64,000 nucleotides of DNA from Stratiformator vulcanicus (GCF_007744515.1 NZ_CP036268.1:1651712-1715711), one strand, 5' to 3'; shown: positions 1 to 9,566, counted from the stretch's first letter. Notes: generated by a model from the letters alone, not told the origin. Numbers and translations: made by a program.

Positions 1-2
1 AG

Positions 3-1193
3 AAGCCGCTCGCGAAAGTCGTGCAGGTCAGCGGGACACGTGCGCTCTTGGCCGTCCCGCTTCATGAGCCGGAGCGACCGAAAGCGGGCGATGACAAGGC
101 GATTGAAAGTCCGCAACGGCGTCCGCCCCGTGTGATCGGTTGCCTGATCATCGAGTGGTTGCGTGACGTCGAACCACCCGCCGACCGTCGGACGAAGGCG
201 GATCAGATTATTCCCCTGACTGAGGTGACGGTCACCAACGTTCGCGCTGCCGACCGGATTCCGCTCCGCCCGGTACAGCGGATGTGCGGCAAGGCGATCG
301 AAGCAATCAAGACGCGATATCGTGTTCAGGCGATGGCCGTCGCGGTTCTGCTGGTCGTCGGGACGGCGGCCTGCTGTTTCGTCCCCGCGCCCTATCGGGT
401 CACCGTCGACGGCGAATTAATGCCCGAGGTCCGCCGGCGTGTCTTCGCCGCGATCGACGGCGACGTCACCGACGTACATATTTCGGGCGGCGATCATGTG
501 AAGCAGGGGCAGTTGCTGGCGACGCTCCGCAATGAGGAGTTAGAAGCCGAGTTGATCGGTATTCGAAGTGAAATCGGAGAGAAGGAGCAGCACCGCCGGG
601 CATTGACCTCACGCTACGAAATCGCTTTTCGTGGAGGACAACGCGAGGAAGCGATTGATTTGCAGGGACAGATTGCCGGGCTGCGGGCGGAGTTGACGGG
701 GCTGAAGCGAAAGGCGGATGTCCTTTCTCAGCGTTACGAACGATTGAAGATTTATTCCCCGCTGACCGGGACGGTGGCGACCTTTCGGGTGAAGGAAAAT
801 CTGATCGGCCGCCCCGTCACCCGCGGAGAAGTGCTGATGGAGGTGATGGACGAGACCGGGCCGTGGCGGATCGAACTGGAAGTTGATGAGCATCGCCTCG
901 GCCACGTGAAGCGTTCGATCCAAAATCGCGAAGAGGCGTTGCCGATCGAGTACCTGATTTTGACGACGCCCGAGCAGACTTACCCGGCGTCCCTCGAACG
1001 ACTTAGCAATCGCACCGTTCCGAGTGACGAGGGAATGTCGAAAGTCGACGCGCACGCATCGCTCGGAGAGCGGCAACCGCCGCTGCGAATCGGAGCCGAC
1101 GTCAGGGCACGCATCGACTGCGGCGACCGCTCCTTGGGGTATGTGATCTTCGGCGACGTGATCGAATTCGTTCGTCGCTACCTTTGGTTCTGA
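3..1193 (+). CDS. GAF-HlyD type periplasmic adaptor, 5' partial
   Basis: The reading frame is open to the left edge, so the start lies outside the window. The first ~85 visible residues look like the end of a GAF-type or regulatory domain (a stretch resembling 'IGCLIIEW'). A single membrane helix follows (around AMAVAVLLVVGTAACCFV), then a HlyD membrane-fusion region: a lipoyl half-motif (VHISGGDHVKQGQLLATL), a coiled-coil hairpin rich in E, R and L, the second lipoyl half (LKIYSPLTGTVATF) and a beta-barrel. Such proteins bridge inner-membrane exporters to the periplasm. The stop is 1 base before an ATG and 61 bases before the preferred start of the next adaptor, so the three genes from 3 to 4355 probably form one operon. 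The substrate cannot be told from sequence. Confidence 0.8.
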   Translation, partial: KPLAKVVQVSGTRALLAVPLHEPERPKAGDDKAIESPQRRPPRVIGCLIIEWLRDVEPPADRRTKADQIIPLTEVTVTNVRAADRIPLRPVQRMCGKAIEAIKTRYRVQAMAVAVLLVVGTAACCFVPAPYRVTVDGELMPEVRRRVFAAIDGDVTDVHISGGDHVKQGQLLATLRNEELEAELIGIRSEIGEKEQHRRALTSRYEIAFRGGQREEAIDLQGQIAGLRAELTGLKRKADVLSQRYERLKIYSPLTGTVATFRVKENLIGRPVTRGEVLMEVMDETGPWRIELEVDEHRLGHVKRSIQNREEALPIEYLILTTPEQTYPASLERLSNRTVPSDEGMSKVDAHASLGERQPPLRIGADVRARIDCGDRSLGYVIFGDVIEFVRRYLWF

Positions 1194-1254
1194 AATGTCC
1201 GTCATGATTTTCGCCGAAGACTTGTCGTCTGATATTCCTACTGAGGCAGCGACC

Positions 1255-2115
1255 GTGAAAACAATTTTGTGCGTCTTCGCTCTCGTTCAATTCGCGGTCG
1301 TCGCGAGCGCGAGCGAGCCGATCACGATTCCGGAGTGCAGCGTGCGGCCGGATGAACGCGCAGTCCTCGCATCCGGCCAACCGGGTGTGATTGCCGAGGT
1401 GAAGGTGAGCGAAGGCGATCGCGTCGACGTTCGCGAATTACTCGTCCGCTTATTTGACGACGAGGCAAAGGCGGCATTGGCGGCCGCGGCGAAACAAGCG
1501 GATAACGACGTCTCTTATCGCTATGCGGTCAAGGCGGCGGAGCTTTCTCAGGTCGAGTACGAAAAGGTGCTCGAGGGGAACCGCCGGACGCCCGGAACGT
1601 TCCCCGACATTGAAGTGCGTCGCTTGAAATTGGATGCCGAACGAGCCCGGCTCGAAATTGAGCAGGCCCAGCACGAGCAAGCGATGGCGAAGCTGAGCGA
1701 GGACGAAGCCGCAGCACGGCTCAAGTTGATGCATGTGAGGGCACCGTTTGGCGGGTTTGTCACCCACGTGATGAAATCCGAAGGCGAAGCCGTGCAGGAT
1801 GGTTCGCCGATTCTCGAACTGATCTCGACTCGCAAAGTGAAGGTTGAGGGAGCTGTCGACGTCCACCTGTTGCCCCGGATCAATCCGGGGCAGCGCGTCG
1901 AGGTTCGGGTTGAGGACCCGCTGCTCGCCGAGATTCTGAGGCATCCTGTGCTCGAGGGCGAAATCGTCTTCGTCGACACGCAGGTCCAGCCGGTCGACCC
2001 GAAAGTGCGGGTGTGGGCCCGGGTCGACAATCCCGACAACCGCATTCCGGCCGGAGTGTTGGCCGTTATGACGATTCTTAATGAGGAACCGGCCAGCACG
2101 GAGGACGGTTCGTGA
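1255..2115 (+). CDS. HlyD/RND-type periplasmic adaptor protein
   Basis: Secreted membrane-fusion protein of 286 residues. I chose the GTG at 1255 because it begins a clean signal peptide (VKTILCVFALVQFAVVASAS) and has GAGG about 8 bases upstream. The in-frame ATG at 1195 adds 20 residues and has no visible ribosome site. A first lipoyl half (VIAEVKVSEGDRVDVRELLVRL) is followed by a long alpha-helical hairpin and the second half (LMHVRAPFGGFVTHV), then a barrel domain (INPGQRVEVRVEDP). It probably partners the GAF-HlyD protein before it and the M50 protein after it, whose start overlaps its stop by 4 bases (GTGA), implying translational coupling. Confidence 0.8.
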   Translation: MKTILCVFALVQFAVVASASEPITIPECSVRPDERAVLASGQPGVIAEVKVSEGDRVDVRELLVRLFDDEAKAALAAAAKQADNDVSYRYAVKAAELSQVEYEKVLEGNRRTPGTFPDIEVRRLKLDAERARLEIEQAQHEQAMAKLSEDEAAARLKLMHVRAPFGGFVTHVMKSEGEAVQDGSPILELISTRKVKVEGAVDVHLLPRINPGQRVEVRVEDPLLAEILRHPVLEGEIVFVDTQVQPVDPKVRVWARVDNPDNRIPAGVLAVMTILNEEPASTEDGS

Positions 2116-4355
2116 GCCAATTGCGCGGCGGCCCGACCTTATTGCCTCCGAACTCCGGTGAGTCGAGTTCGGAGGCGTTTCCGCTGCGCTGTCGGACCGA
2201 TCTGCAATACCGCGAAGTGGTCGGATATGCCGATTCCTTTGTCGTAGTGAAAGACCCGGTGGGCCTGAAGTACTTTCGCCTGCGTCCCGATCAGGTCACG
2301 CTGCTCCGATCGCTCGACGGTCGCTCTACGCTCGAAGATGTTCGCCGCAACGTGATGCTTGCGCATCCGAATGTCTATTTGACGCCTAAGGAGGTCCAAC
2401 AGGCCGTTGCCGATTTGCACGAGAAGGGATTGCTTCGCAGCGACCGTTCCGGGCTGGCCCCCGCGCAACGCCGCAAATCAGATGAGCAAAAGCGACAGAA
2501 GCTGTTCGGATCGCTGTTGAGCGTTCTGTTTTTGCGTCTGCCGGGATGGTATCCGGACCGTATGCTTCGAAGCCTGCTTCCATTTTGCGGATGGTTGTTT
2601 CATCCGGTCGTGGTGACGTTGTGCGTGCTGTTTGTCGTGGGGTCGTGGGGCTTTGCTCTGGTGAACTTCGACGACGTCCGGCGCCAACTGCCGACGTTCG
2701 GTCAATTTTTCGGGCCCCGGAATCTGCTCTACCTTTGGGCGACGATCGCCATCACGAAATTTCTGCACGAGATGGGGCACGGGCTGACGTGCCGACGTTT
2801 CGGAGCCGAGTGTCATGAGATGGGCGTGATGCTCTTAATTTTCAGCCCGACGCTTTACTGCGATGTCAGCGATTCGTGGATGCTGCCCAGCCGGGCGAAG
2901 CGCATGATGATTGCCGCGGCGGGAATGTATGTGGAATTAATCCTCAGCGGCATTGGCCTTCTCGTATGGTGGTCGACCGACAGCGGGACGTTGCATTTCC
3001 TAGCGCTAAATCTGTTTCTGACGACCGCCGTTTCGACAGTGATCTTCAACGCCAATCCGCTCATGCGGCTCGACGGCTACTACATCCTCAGCGACTTTCT
3101 CGGAATTCCGAACTTAGGATCGCGGGCCAATGAGCGGTTGCGGAAATCGACCCTGTGGTTGTGCCTCGGGATCGAGAATCGCGAGCCGACCCATGAAGAC
3201 GAGAACGGTAAAGGCTGGTTGCTCACATATGCCGTGCTCGCGCTGGCGTATCGGTTTGTGCTGGCCTTCGGGATTTTGATCATGCTGCGGCAGTGGTTGT
3301 TACCGCAGCGTCTCGATGACTTGGTCACGCTACTGATGTGTTTTGTGGTGTTTTCGTTTCTCGCCAAGCCGATTATGCAGGGGTGGAAAATGTGGAAGAA
3401 TCGAGGCCTGACGGAAATGAAGTGGTCTCGGCTGATCGGTTCGGCGGTCGTGCTGACGGGGCTCGGACTGGCGGCCGTGTTCGTGCCGATTCCCTGGTAC
3501 GCCGAAGCCCCGATCGTGGCCGAACCTTACGACGTGCGGCACGTGAGAACCGTCGTCGGTGGTCGGCTGCTCGCCGTTCATGCCAGACCCGGAGATTCGG
3601 TCGAGCAGGGAGCGGTGATCGCCGAGTTGGAGAACACGGAGTTGCAGGATCGGCTCGACCAAGTTGAAGCCGACATTGCGGTGCAAAAAGCGCAGATACG
3701 AGTCGCCCAATACACCGGCGACGTCGTCGAAAAGGCACTCTCGCGAGACCATTTTGCCGCCCTGACTGAGCAGCAAACGCAACTGAAAGCGATGATCGCT
3801 CTGCTGACGATCAGGGCCCCGGTCTCGGGCACCGTTATCGCGGGGCCGGTTCGAAAGGAGCCGACTCCGGCGGCGCAGCAAGAAGGTCAGCCGGTGACCT
3901 GGAGTGGCCGTCCCACCGATCGCAATAACGCGGGTGCGTTTTTGGAGTCGGCGACGCATCTGGTCAGCATCGCCCCGTCCGACGGCACGCAGGTGCTGCT
4001 GCACTTCGATCAGGCCGAGCTGGAAGACGTGCATCTCGGCGAGGAGGTCACATTGCGATTCGAATCGATACCCGATCGGCTTTACAACGGCCGGGTTGAG
4101 TCGGTCGGAGCCGAAGGGCAGGTCTATATCGAGCCGGCTCTCGCGACGAAGTACGGCGGCGTTTTGGCGACCGAAGTCGATGAGCAGGGACGCGAACGCC
4201 TCGCCGAGCCGGTCTATGTGGGACGTGTTCGACTCGACGATGCGGACGCTTCGATCGTTCCCGGCACCCGCGGGCAGGCCCTCTTCACCCGATCGCAACG
4301 GCCGGTCGCTCGCTGGGCGTGGCGCGCATTCCGACGGGTCTTCTCGATGATTTGA
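2112..4355 (+). CDS. PqqD-M50 metallopeptidase-HlyD fusion
   Basis: A 747-residue membrane protein with three parts. Residues ~30-125 look like a PqqD-type winged-helix peptide-binding domain. Residues ~140-460 are a multi-pass site-2-protease (M50) core with the zinc motif H219-E220-M-G-H223 and the second motif NANPLMRLDGYY, whose D321 is the expected third ligand. Residues ~470-747 are a HlyD lipoyl/hairpin/barrel region (VGGRLLAVHARPGDSVEQG; LTIRAPVSGTVIAG). M50-HlyD proteins of this kind occur beside adaptor genes in planctomycetes and are thought to process or export peptides, but I know of no experimental function. No radical SAM enzyme or precursor peptide lies nearby inside the window. 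The GTG start overlaps the previous stop. Confidence 0.85.
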   Translation: MSQLRGGPTLLPPNSGESSSEAFPLRCRTDLQYREVVGYADSFVVVKDPVGLKYFRLRPDQVTLLRSLDGRSTLEDVRRNVMLAHPNVYLTPKEVQQAVADLHEKGLLRSDRSGLAPAQRRKSDEQKRQKLFGSLLSVLFLRLPGWYPDRMLRSLLPFCGWLFHPVVVTLCVLFVVGSWGFALVNFDDVRRQLPTFGQFFGPRNLLYLWATIAITKFLHEMGHGLTCRRFGAECHEMGVMLLIFSPTLYCDVSDSWMLPSRAKRMMIAAAGMYVELILSGIGLLVWWSTDSGTLHFLALNLFLTTAVSTVIFNANPLMRLDGYYILSDFLGIPNLGSRANERLRKSTLWLCLGIENREPTHEDENGKGWLLTYAVLALAYRFVLAFGILIMLRQWLLPQRLDDLVTLLMCFVVFSFLAKPIMQGWKMWKNRGLTEMKWSRLIGSAVVLTGLGLAAVFVPIPWYAEAPIVAEPYDVRHVRTVVGGRLLAVHARPGDSVEQGAVIAELENTELQDRLDQVEADIAVQKAQIRVAQYTGDVVEKALSRDHFAALTEQQTQLKAMIALLTIRAPVSGTVIAGPVRKEPTPAAQQEGQPVTWSGRPTDRNNAGAFLESATHLVSIAPSDGTQVLLHFDQAELEDVHLGEEVTLRFESIPDRLYNGRVESVGAEGQVYIEPALATKYGGVLATEVDEQGRERLAEPVYVGRVRLDDADASIVPGTRGQALFTRSQRPVARWAWRAFRRVFSMI

Positions 4356-4451
4356 TCCAATGCGCGCCCGATAAATCCCGAGGGCCCGTCACCAAGAGAT
4401 GAGGAGGTCGTTGACCATCGAATCTTGCGTCCGAACCGGACGAGATCAGGA

Positions 4452-5966
4452 TCAATTGATCTCGTAGATGTCACCGAATTTTCGTCGAAGATATCCAATG
4501 AGCGGTGCCGGCGACGGAGGGCTGCCGGTGACGCGTTCGATCAATTGCCGCGGCGTCAGTCGGCGACCATGGGTGTGAATGTTTGCCGTGAGCCATTCCC
4601 GCACTGGGACGAATTCGCCCCGCGCGATCAAGCCGTCGAGGTCGCCCAAATCATGTCGGGCTTGGGCGAACAATTGCGCGGCGTACATTTTGCCGAGTGC
4701 ATACGTCGGGAAGTAGCCGAGCAGCCCTCCGCTCCAGTGAATGTCCTGCAGGCATCCATTCGCGGCGTGGTCGACGGGGAATCCGAAGTAGGCTTCGAAC
4801 TTCTCATTCCACGCGGCTTCGACATCGGCGGGGGCCAGGTCTCCAGATATCAGCGATTGCTCCAACTCAAACCGCAGGAGGATATGCAGCGAGTAGGTCA
4901 CTTCGTCAGCTTCGACTCGGATGTAGCTCGGCCGGACGTCGTTGATCGCGCGGAAAAAGTCGTCGAGGGAAACATCCGACAGGACCGACGGGAAGGCTGT
5001 TTGAGCGGGCTTGAAATAATGATCCCAGAAGGGCCGACTCCGTCCGACAAAGGTCTCCCACGTGAGCGACTGCGATTCATGGATGCCGAGCGAAACCGAC
5101 TCTCCGGCCGGTGTTCCGAAGTGCTCGGCGGGAAGATTCTGCTCATAGATGCCGTGGCCCGCTTCGTGCATCGTGCCGAAGAAGGCCATCGAAAAGAAGT
5201 TTTCATCGTACCGGGTGGTCAATCGGGTATCGCCCGGACCGAACGAAGAGCAGAACGGATGCGCCGCGACATCGACCCGACCGCTGTCAAAGTCGAACCC
5301 GATGTCCGCGGCCGCCTGTTCGGAGAATTCTTTTTGAACGGCAGCGGGAAAATCGCGTTTGAGGATCGACGTATCGGCCTGCTTCGGAGATTCGGTGATC
5401 GCCTGCACGAGCGGGATGATCGCGTCCCGCAATTCGGCAAATGAAGCGGCGACGAGGTCGGTCGTGATGCCCGTCTCGTAGTCGTCGAGGAGCGCATCGT
5501 ATTTAAGGCCCTTTCCATCGCTGACGGCGTCAGCCTCCTCCCGCTTGAGCGTCACCGTCTTCTCAAGCCACGGCAAGAAAGCGTGAAAGTCGTGTTCCTT
5601 GCGGGCGCGGACCCACGCGTTCTGCGCCAGTGTCGCCGTCTCGGTGATTTCTTCGACCAGTCGTTGCGGAAGTTTGGTCGACCGATCGTAATCCCGACGC
5701 CATTCCCGAAGGTTGTCCGCTTCCAGCGACCCTTCGGCAAATTCGTCGCCCGCTTCGCACTCCGCTAGTAGCTCGCCGATCTTTGGATCGGTCGTGCGCT
5801 CGTGGACCAGGCCCGCCAATAAGCTGAGCTGCTTCGAACGCAGCTCGGCTCCGTTCGGCGGCATATAGGTCTGCTCTTCCCATCCCAGGACGGAAGCCGT
5901 GGAGCGCAGCAGAGCCGCCTTCTTTGAGCGAGCGGTCAATTCCTGATAGGCGGATCGGACATCCAT
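4452..5966 (-). CDS. Carboxypeptidase M32 (Taq family)
   Basis: Cytoplasmic zinc carboxypeptidase of 504 residues, the usual M32 length, which trims C-terminal residues from peptides. All family signatures are visible: HPF (H236), a DTRLT motif near 246, the zinc motif H267-E268-A-G-H271, HES near residue 300, IRVEADEV and GCLQDIHW. The ATG at 5966 has AAGGA about 10 bases upstream. It follows the RNase D gene on the same strand after 28 bases, so the two are likely co-transcribed, though the functions are not obviously linked. Its 3' end faces the M50 gene across about 100 bases. Confidence 0.93.
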   Translation of the reverse strand: MDVRSAYQELTARSKKAALLRSTASVLGWEEQTYMPPNGAELRSKQLSLLAGLVHERTTDPKIGELLAECEAGDEFAEGSLEADNLREWRRDYDRSTKLPQRLVEEITETATLAQNAWVRARKEHDFHAFLPWLEKTVTLKREEADAVSDGKGLKYDALLDDYETGITTDLVAASFAELRDAIIPLVQAITESPKQADTSILKRDFPAAVQKEFSEQAAADIGFDFDSGRVDVAAHPFCSSFGPGDTRLTTRYDENFFSMAFFGTMHEAGHGIYEQNLPAEHFGTPAGESVSLGIHESQSLTWETFVGRSRPFWDHYFKPAQTAFPSVLSDVSLDDFFRAINDVRPSYIRVEADEVTYSLHILLRFELEQSLISGDLAPADVEAAWNEKFEAYFGFPVDHAANGCLQDIHWSGGLLGYFPTYALGKMYAAQLFAQARHDLGDLDGLIARGEFVPVREWLTANIHTHGRRLTPRQLIERVTGSPPSPAPLIGYLRRKFGDIYEIN

Positions 5967-5994
5967 GAATCAAAATCCTTAGCAGTACGTCGGC

Positions 5995-7188
5995 CTAATC
6001 GTCGTCGATACGATCGAATACCAGGGGGTGATCGCTATCGGGGTCGGCCACGCGAAGTGAGATTTTACCGTCGAGTAAATCGGTCAACAGGTCGCCGCAG
6101 ACTTCGGCCCGCCACCCCACCGAGAGATCAGGCTTGGGTGGGTCGCGTTCCTCGTAGAGGTGCCAGCGGACGAGGTGCCTTAAGTCGGCCGCGGTGCCGA
6201 CGAGTTGCCGGGCGATTCCGACTTCGGCACACAAACTCGTCAGCGCGATTCCCAATAATTGTCCCAGCATGTGCTCGTCGGGAGATTTGTCGGGCGTCTG
6301 CGCGGCCGGGGGGGGAACGAGTTCTTTCTGCGGCGTGTCGAGGCCGCGTGAAATCGCGCTGATTAAGTCTTCTGGTGTTCGATTGGCCTCGGTGCGATGG
6401 AAGTCTCGCGTGGCTTCCAGTTGTTTGGTCGTCGTGGGATGACGACGGGCGAGATCGATCACCAGATCGTCCCGCAAAATGCGACGCAGGGGGCGATCGC
6501 GATTGCGGGCTTCATCCTCACGCCACTGCGCGACCGATCGCGCAACGGCGAATTCTCGCGGGCTGAGCCGGTGGAGTCCGGAGAGCCGATCCCAGGGATT
6601 CCGGCAGGCTTCCTTTTCGACCGTCCTGATGAGTTGTTCGCACTCGGTCAGCACCCAGTCGAGCCGGCCCCGTTTCTTTAAGTCGGCCTGTTGTTTCTTC
6701 CACACGTCAAGAAGATACGAGGCATCGGCCAATGCGTAGTCGACCTGCTCCTTCGTCAGAGGTCGACGGCGCCAGTCAGTGCGGGTTTGTTTGCCTCCCG
6801 GCTTTGTTCCCAAGACGCGAGAGACCAACGCGTCATAGCCGAGCGGATAGCTCCGTCCGCGGAATCCCTCGGCAATTTGCACGTCGATCACATTCTGCGG
6901 CGTGATCCCGGCGAGGTCGATGCAAAAGCGGATCTCCGCCTGACCTCCATGCACGATGATCCCGATCGATTCGTCCGCCATGATCGCCCACCATTCGCTG
7001 AGGTCGGCAACTTCGAACGGATCGACACCGTACACGCCGTTCTCGGTCGCGAACTGCATCAGGCACAGTTCGGGGCGGTACGTGTATTCGGAGACGAACT
7101 CGGTATCGAACGCGACGATACCGGCCGCCCGAAATTCTTCACAAAGTGCGTCGAAGGCGGACTGTTCGACAATCAGTCGTGACGGCAT
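5995..7188 (-). CDS. rnd: Ribonuclease D-like 3'-5' exonuclease with HRDC
   Basis: A 397-residue DEDDy-family exonuclease that trims RNA 3' ends, notably tRNA precursors. ExoI is IVAFDTEF, ExoII lies around IIVHGGQAEIRF, and ExoIII is ALADASYLLDVW with the tyrosine of the DEDDy class. An HRDC-like helical domain follows (REFAVARSVAQWREDEARNRDRP). The ATG at 7188 (MPSRLIVEQ) is preferred: the 25 residues available upstream of it are low-complexity and not conserved-looking. Its N-terminus is divergent from the MotB-like gene starting at 7438. The C-terminal ~90 residues are longer than in E. coli RNase D. Confidence 0.88.
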   Translation of the reverse strand: MPSRLIVEQSAFDALCEEFRAAGIVAFDTEFVSEYTYRPELCLMQFATENGVYGVDPFEVADLSEWWAIMADESIGIIVHGGQAEIRFCIDLAGITPQNVIDVQIAEGFRGRSYPLGYDALVSRVLGTKPGGKQTRTDWRRRPLTKEQVDYALADASYLLDVWKKQQADLKKRGRLDWVLTECEQLIRTVEKEACRNPWDRLSGLHRLSPREFAVARSVAQWREDEARNRDRPLRRILRDDLVIDLARRHPTTTKQLEATRDFHRTEANRTPEDLISAISRGLDTPQKELVPPPAAQTPDKSPDEHMLGQLLGIALTSLCAEVGIARQLVGTAADLRHLVRWHLYEERDPPKPDLSVGWRAEVCGDLLTDLLDGKISLRVADPDSDHPLVFDRIDDD

Positions 7189-7437
7189 GAAGGGCGAAGG
7201 GGCAGTTGGTTGATTCGGGTGAAACCGGAAGACGGTACAGACGGACGGTGCGGATCGTCGCACGTGAAGGACCGGCCCGCAAGCTTGACGCAGTCGACGC
7301 AGCCGTCGTGTTGCGTGCTAAATTCGACCGACCGTATCGAATCAGCAGGGCACAAGACGCCCGGTCGTCCGAATCGATATTCACGGAACGTTCTGCAGAA
7401 TCGACTCCGTCGACAGTCCTTCACTCCCCAAGTATTC

Positions 7438-8148
7438 ATGGCCGAACCTGACGACGATGCCCCGCCGGGTGTGCCCGAATGGGTGGTGACCTACGGCGAC
7501 ATGATGAGCCTGTTGCTCACGTTCTTTATCATGTTGGTCTCGCTCAGCGAGGTCGCGGCCGACAAGAAGTATCGCGCCATCATCGAGTCGCTGCACAAGC
7601 AATTCGGCTACCCGTCAGCCCAACCCAGCGCGCCGGGAAATTACTTCCCGGGAAACAGCTTTGAAGAGCGGTTGCCGACGCTCGGTTCGCATCTGAACGA
7701 CACCAACGGCAACGCCGGCATTCGACGCCCCGCCGTTGATGGTCTCGACATCCGCGTCTATCGGTCTCGCGAGGGGAATCCCGTCCCGATCGGCAAGCCG
7801 GTCGTCTTTCCGGTCGGAGATGAAAGCATTCCGTTGGATCAACGGGCCACGATCGACGAAATCGCCGAGGTCCTGGCCGGGAAGCCGAACAAGGTCGAGA
7901 TTCGCGGATACGCGCCGCAGCGTGAGGATGACCCGTTGCCGACGACGCACCTTCGTGTTGCGTATGCGCGGGCTCGCAACGTCGCCGCGCGGCTTGAAGA
8001 GCAGGGAATTCGACGCAATCGACTGCGGATCGTCTCGCTAACAGAGCTGCGGACCGATGAGGTCGAAGCGGCGCACGAAGACGATCGTGTCGATGTCGTC
8101 AGCCTCGACGCGTTCAGCGGCGACTTTGTCGGCCCACGCGATCGGTGA
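7438..8148 (+). CDS. MotB/OmpA-type membrane protein
   Basis: A 236-residue protein with the MotB N-terminal anchor: a short cytoplasmic tail, then one membrane helix with the ion-binding aspartate (YGDMMSLLLTFFIMLVSLSE, D21). The C-terminal half (residues ~125-225) is an OmpA/MotB peptidoglycan-binding fold (KVEIRGYAPQ, AYARARNVAARLEEQGI). The canonical OmpA NX2LSX2RA motif is only partly kept. No MotA gene is adjacent. It may be a flagellar stator subunit or a stator-like protein of another motor. The ATG at 7438 is chosen because the upstream extension to 7210 is basic, unstructured and covers the promoter shared with RNase D. It converges on the next gene, with 14 bases between stops. Confidence 0.85.
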   Translation: MAEPDDDAPPGVPEWVVTYGDMMSLLLTFFIMLVSLSEVAADKKYRAIIESLHKQFGYPSAQPSAPGNYFPGNSFEERLPTLGSHLNDTNGNAGIRRPAVDGLDIRVYRSREGNPVPIGKPVVFPVGDESIPLDQRATIDEIAEVLAGKPNKVEIRGYAPQREDDPLPTTHLRVAYARARNVAARLEEQGIRRNRLRIVSLTELRTDEVEAAHEDDRVDVVSLDAFSGDFVGPRDR

Positions 8149-8162
8149 CTCCACTACGTTCG

Positions 8163-9566
8163 CTACGGGCCGAGAAAAACCTCGCCGCTGAAGGTTTGGC
8201 CGGGTTTGATTTTCGTCGTCAGTTGTTCGGAATCAACTGCGAACAGCGGGCTGATTTCAATGACAGCATCATCAGCGACCTCAGCGCCCGCCGCTTCGAG
8301 CCAATTGCGATAGAGTTCGACAAGGGCGGCGCGGGCGGTCGCCGGGCTGTCCGAACCCTCGGCATTCTTGACTGGATTGAACTCCTTGGTGCGGTCGGTT
8401 TCGACGACCAATGCCGTCTCTGCCTTGGGAAGTGAGTCGAAAATAAACTTCTCGAATTTGTACGCGTTGGGCGAATCGGGGCTGACCGGCTCTCCGGCGT
8501 CGTTGAGGTGCGGAACCTTTTTGTGGGCGACGTGAAACGCGAGCGAAGAATCGTCGCTGCAAAGTCGTTCGAAGAACGCGCGGCTGAAGACATGAATCGC
8601 CGTATTGCCCCAGCGCAACAATAGCTCGCCGGCGTCGTCGGTCTTGGACGCGATGTCGTCCGGCATGTCACTGTATTCAATAATCTGCGTGGAGCCGTCG
8701 ACATCACAGACGACCCCCATCTTCTCAGCAGGTTCGACCTTCGCGACGACTTTGGTCGACACATCTGACTTCCGAAGTGCGTGCAAACCGACGAAGACCG
8801 GATCGCAGACGATCGCGGTCGGATTGTCGACCTGGTGATAGTGCAGGAATTCGATGCCCCGCTCCCGCATGTCGGCTAATGCTCCGCTCGTCTGAAGCCC
8901 GTTGAGCAATCCGCCGTGACCATCCGGACTGGTGGCGATCCGGCCCTTTTCGGCCAGTAAAATCTTGCCCGTGGAATCGTCGACGGCGGGCATGTTGCCT
9001 TGGCGAAAGAAGAATACGTCCTCGCGCGGCAAGCCGAAGAAGTCTTCCGCTTCAAAGCAGGCGATCGTTTCGTCAGCGGTGGCGTCACTGGTCATAACGT
9101 AATACGGAATCGGCTTGCCCGCTTCGCGAGCGCGGGCGAGAAGCTGCTGAGCCAAAATACGAAACAGCATCGTGCCTTTGACGGGTCCGATCGGGAACAT
9201 CCCTTTGGGATGATCAAACCCGAGCCGCGTGCCTTGGCCCCCCGCGACGACGATCGCTCCGACGTTCCCCGCGGCCAGTAGTTCAATGCCGCGCTGCTTC
9301 GCGCGACGCAGTTCGTCCGTCGAATGACTCAGCGCGTCTTCGACCAGCTCGGCGGGAGGCACCGCCCGCGAGGCGCGATCGGAAGCATCGGCATCGGTGT
9401 GCGATCCGGCGGACTCATAGAGCTGTTTGATTCGAGCAAAGTCGATGGATCGAACCTGCTCGGCGAGGCTTGAACGCACGGGCTCGTCCAACTCGTCCCA
9501 ATAATTCAGGACGTGCTCCTGTCCGTAAGGACGGAGAATCTGTAATAGCTGTTCGCGATCGGACAT
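8163..9566 (-). CDS. UDPGP-family UDP-sugar pyrophosphorylase
   Basis: A 467-residue nucleotidyltransferase resembling eukaryotic UDP-N-acetylglucosamine pyrophosphorylase (UAP1/AGX). It should make a UDP-sugar from UTP and a sugar 1-phosphate. The nucleotide-binding loop is VVAGGQGTRLGFDHPKGM, followed by the UAP-type stretches MTSDATADET, FFFRQGNMPAVD, SPDGHGGLLNGL and HYHQVDNPT. This family differs from bacterial GlmU and GalU and is common in planctomycetes. The ATG at 9566 (MSDREQLLQIL) is preferred over an ATG 24 bases upstream. Sugar specificity (GlcNAc, GalNAc or glucose) cannot be fixed by eye. Confidence 0.9.
   Translation of the reverse strand: MSDREQLLQILRPYGQEHVLNYWDELDEPVRSSLAEQVRSIDFARIKQLYESAGSHTDADASDRASRAVPPAELVEDALSHSTDELRRAKQRGIELLAAGNVGAIVVAGGQGTRLGFDHPKGMFPIGPVKGTMLFRILAQQLLARAREAGKPIPYYVMTSDATADETIACFEAEDFFGLPREDVFFFRQGNMPAVDDSTGKILLAEKGRIATSPDGHGGLLNGLQTSGALADMRERGIEFLHYHQVDNPTAIVCDPVFVGLHALRKSDVSTKVVAKVEPAEKMGVVCDVDGSTQIIEYSDMPDDIASKTDDAGELLLRWGNTAIHVFSRAFFERLCSDDSSLAFHVAHKKVPHLNDAGEPVSPDSPNAYKFEKFIFDSLPKAETALVVETDRTKEFNPVKNAEGSDSPATARAALVELYRNWLEAAGAEVADDAVIEISPLFAVDSEQLTTKIKPGQTFSGEVFLGP

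Noticed and set aside
3330-4298. A 322-residue minus-strand frame
   Set aside because: Antisense to the M50-HlyD gene and lacks protein-like motifs.
4425-5444. A 339-residue open frame on the plus strand
   Set aside because: It is antisense to the M32 carboxypeptidase, which has all family motifs; the long frame is a high-GC shadow.
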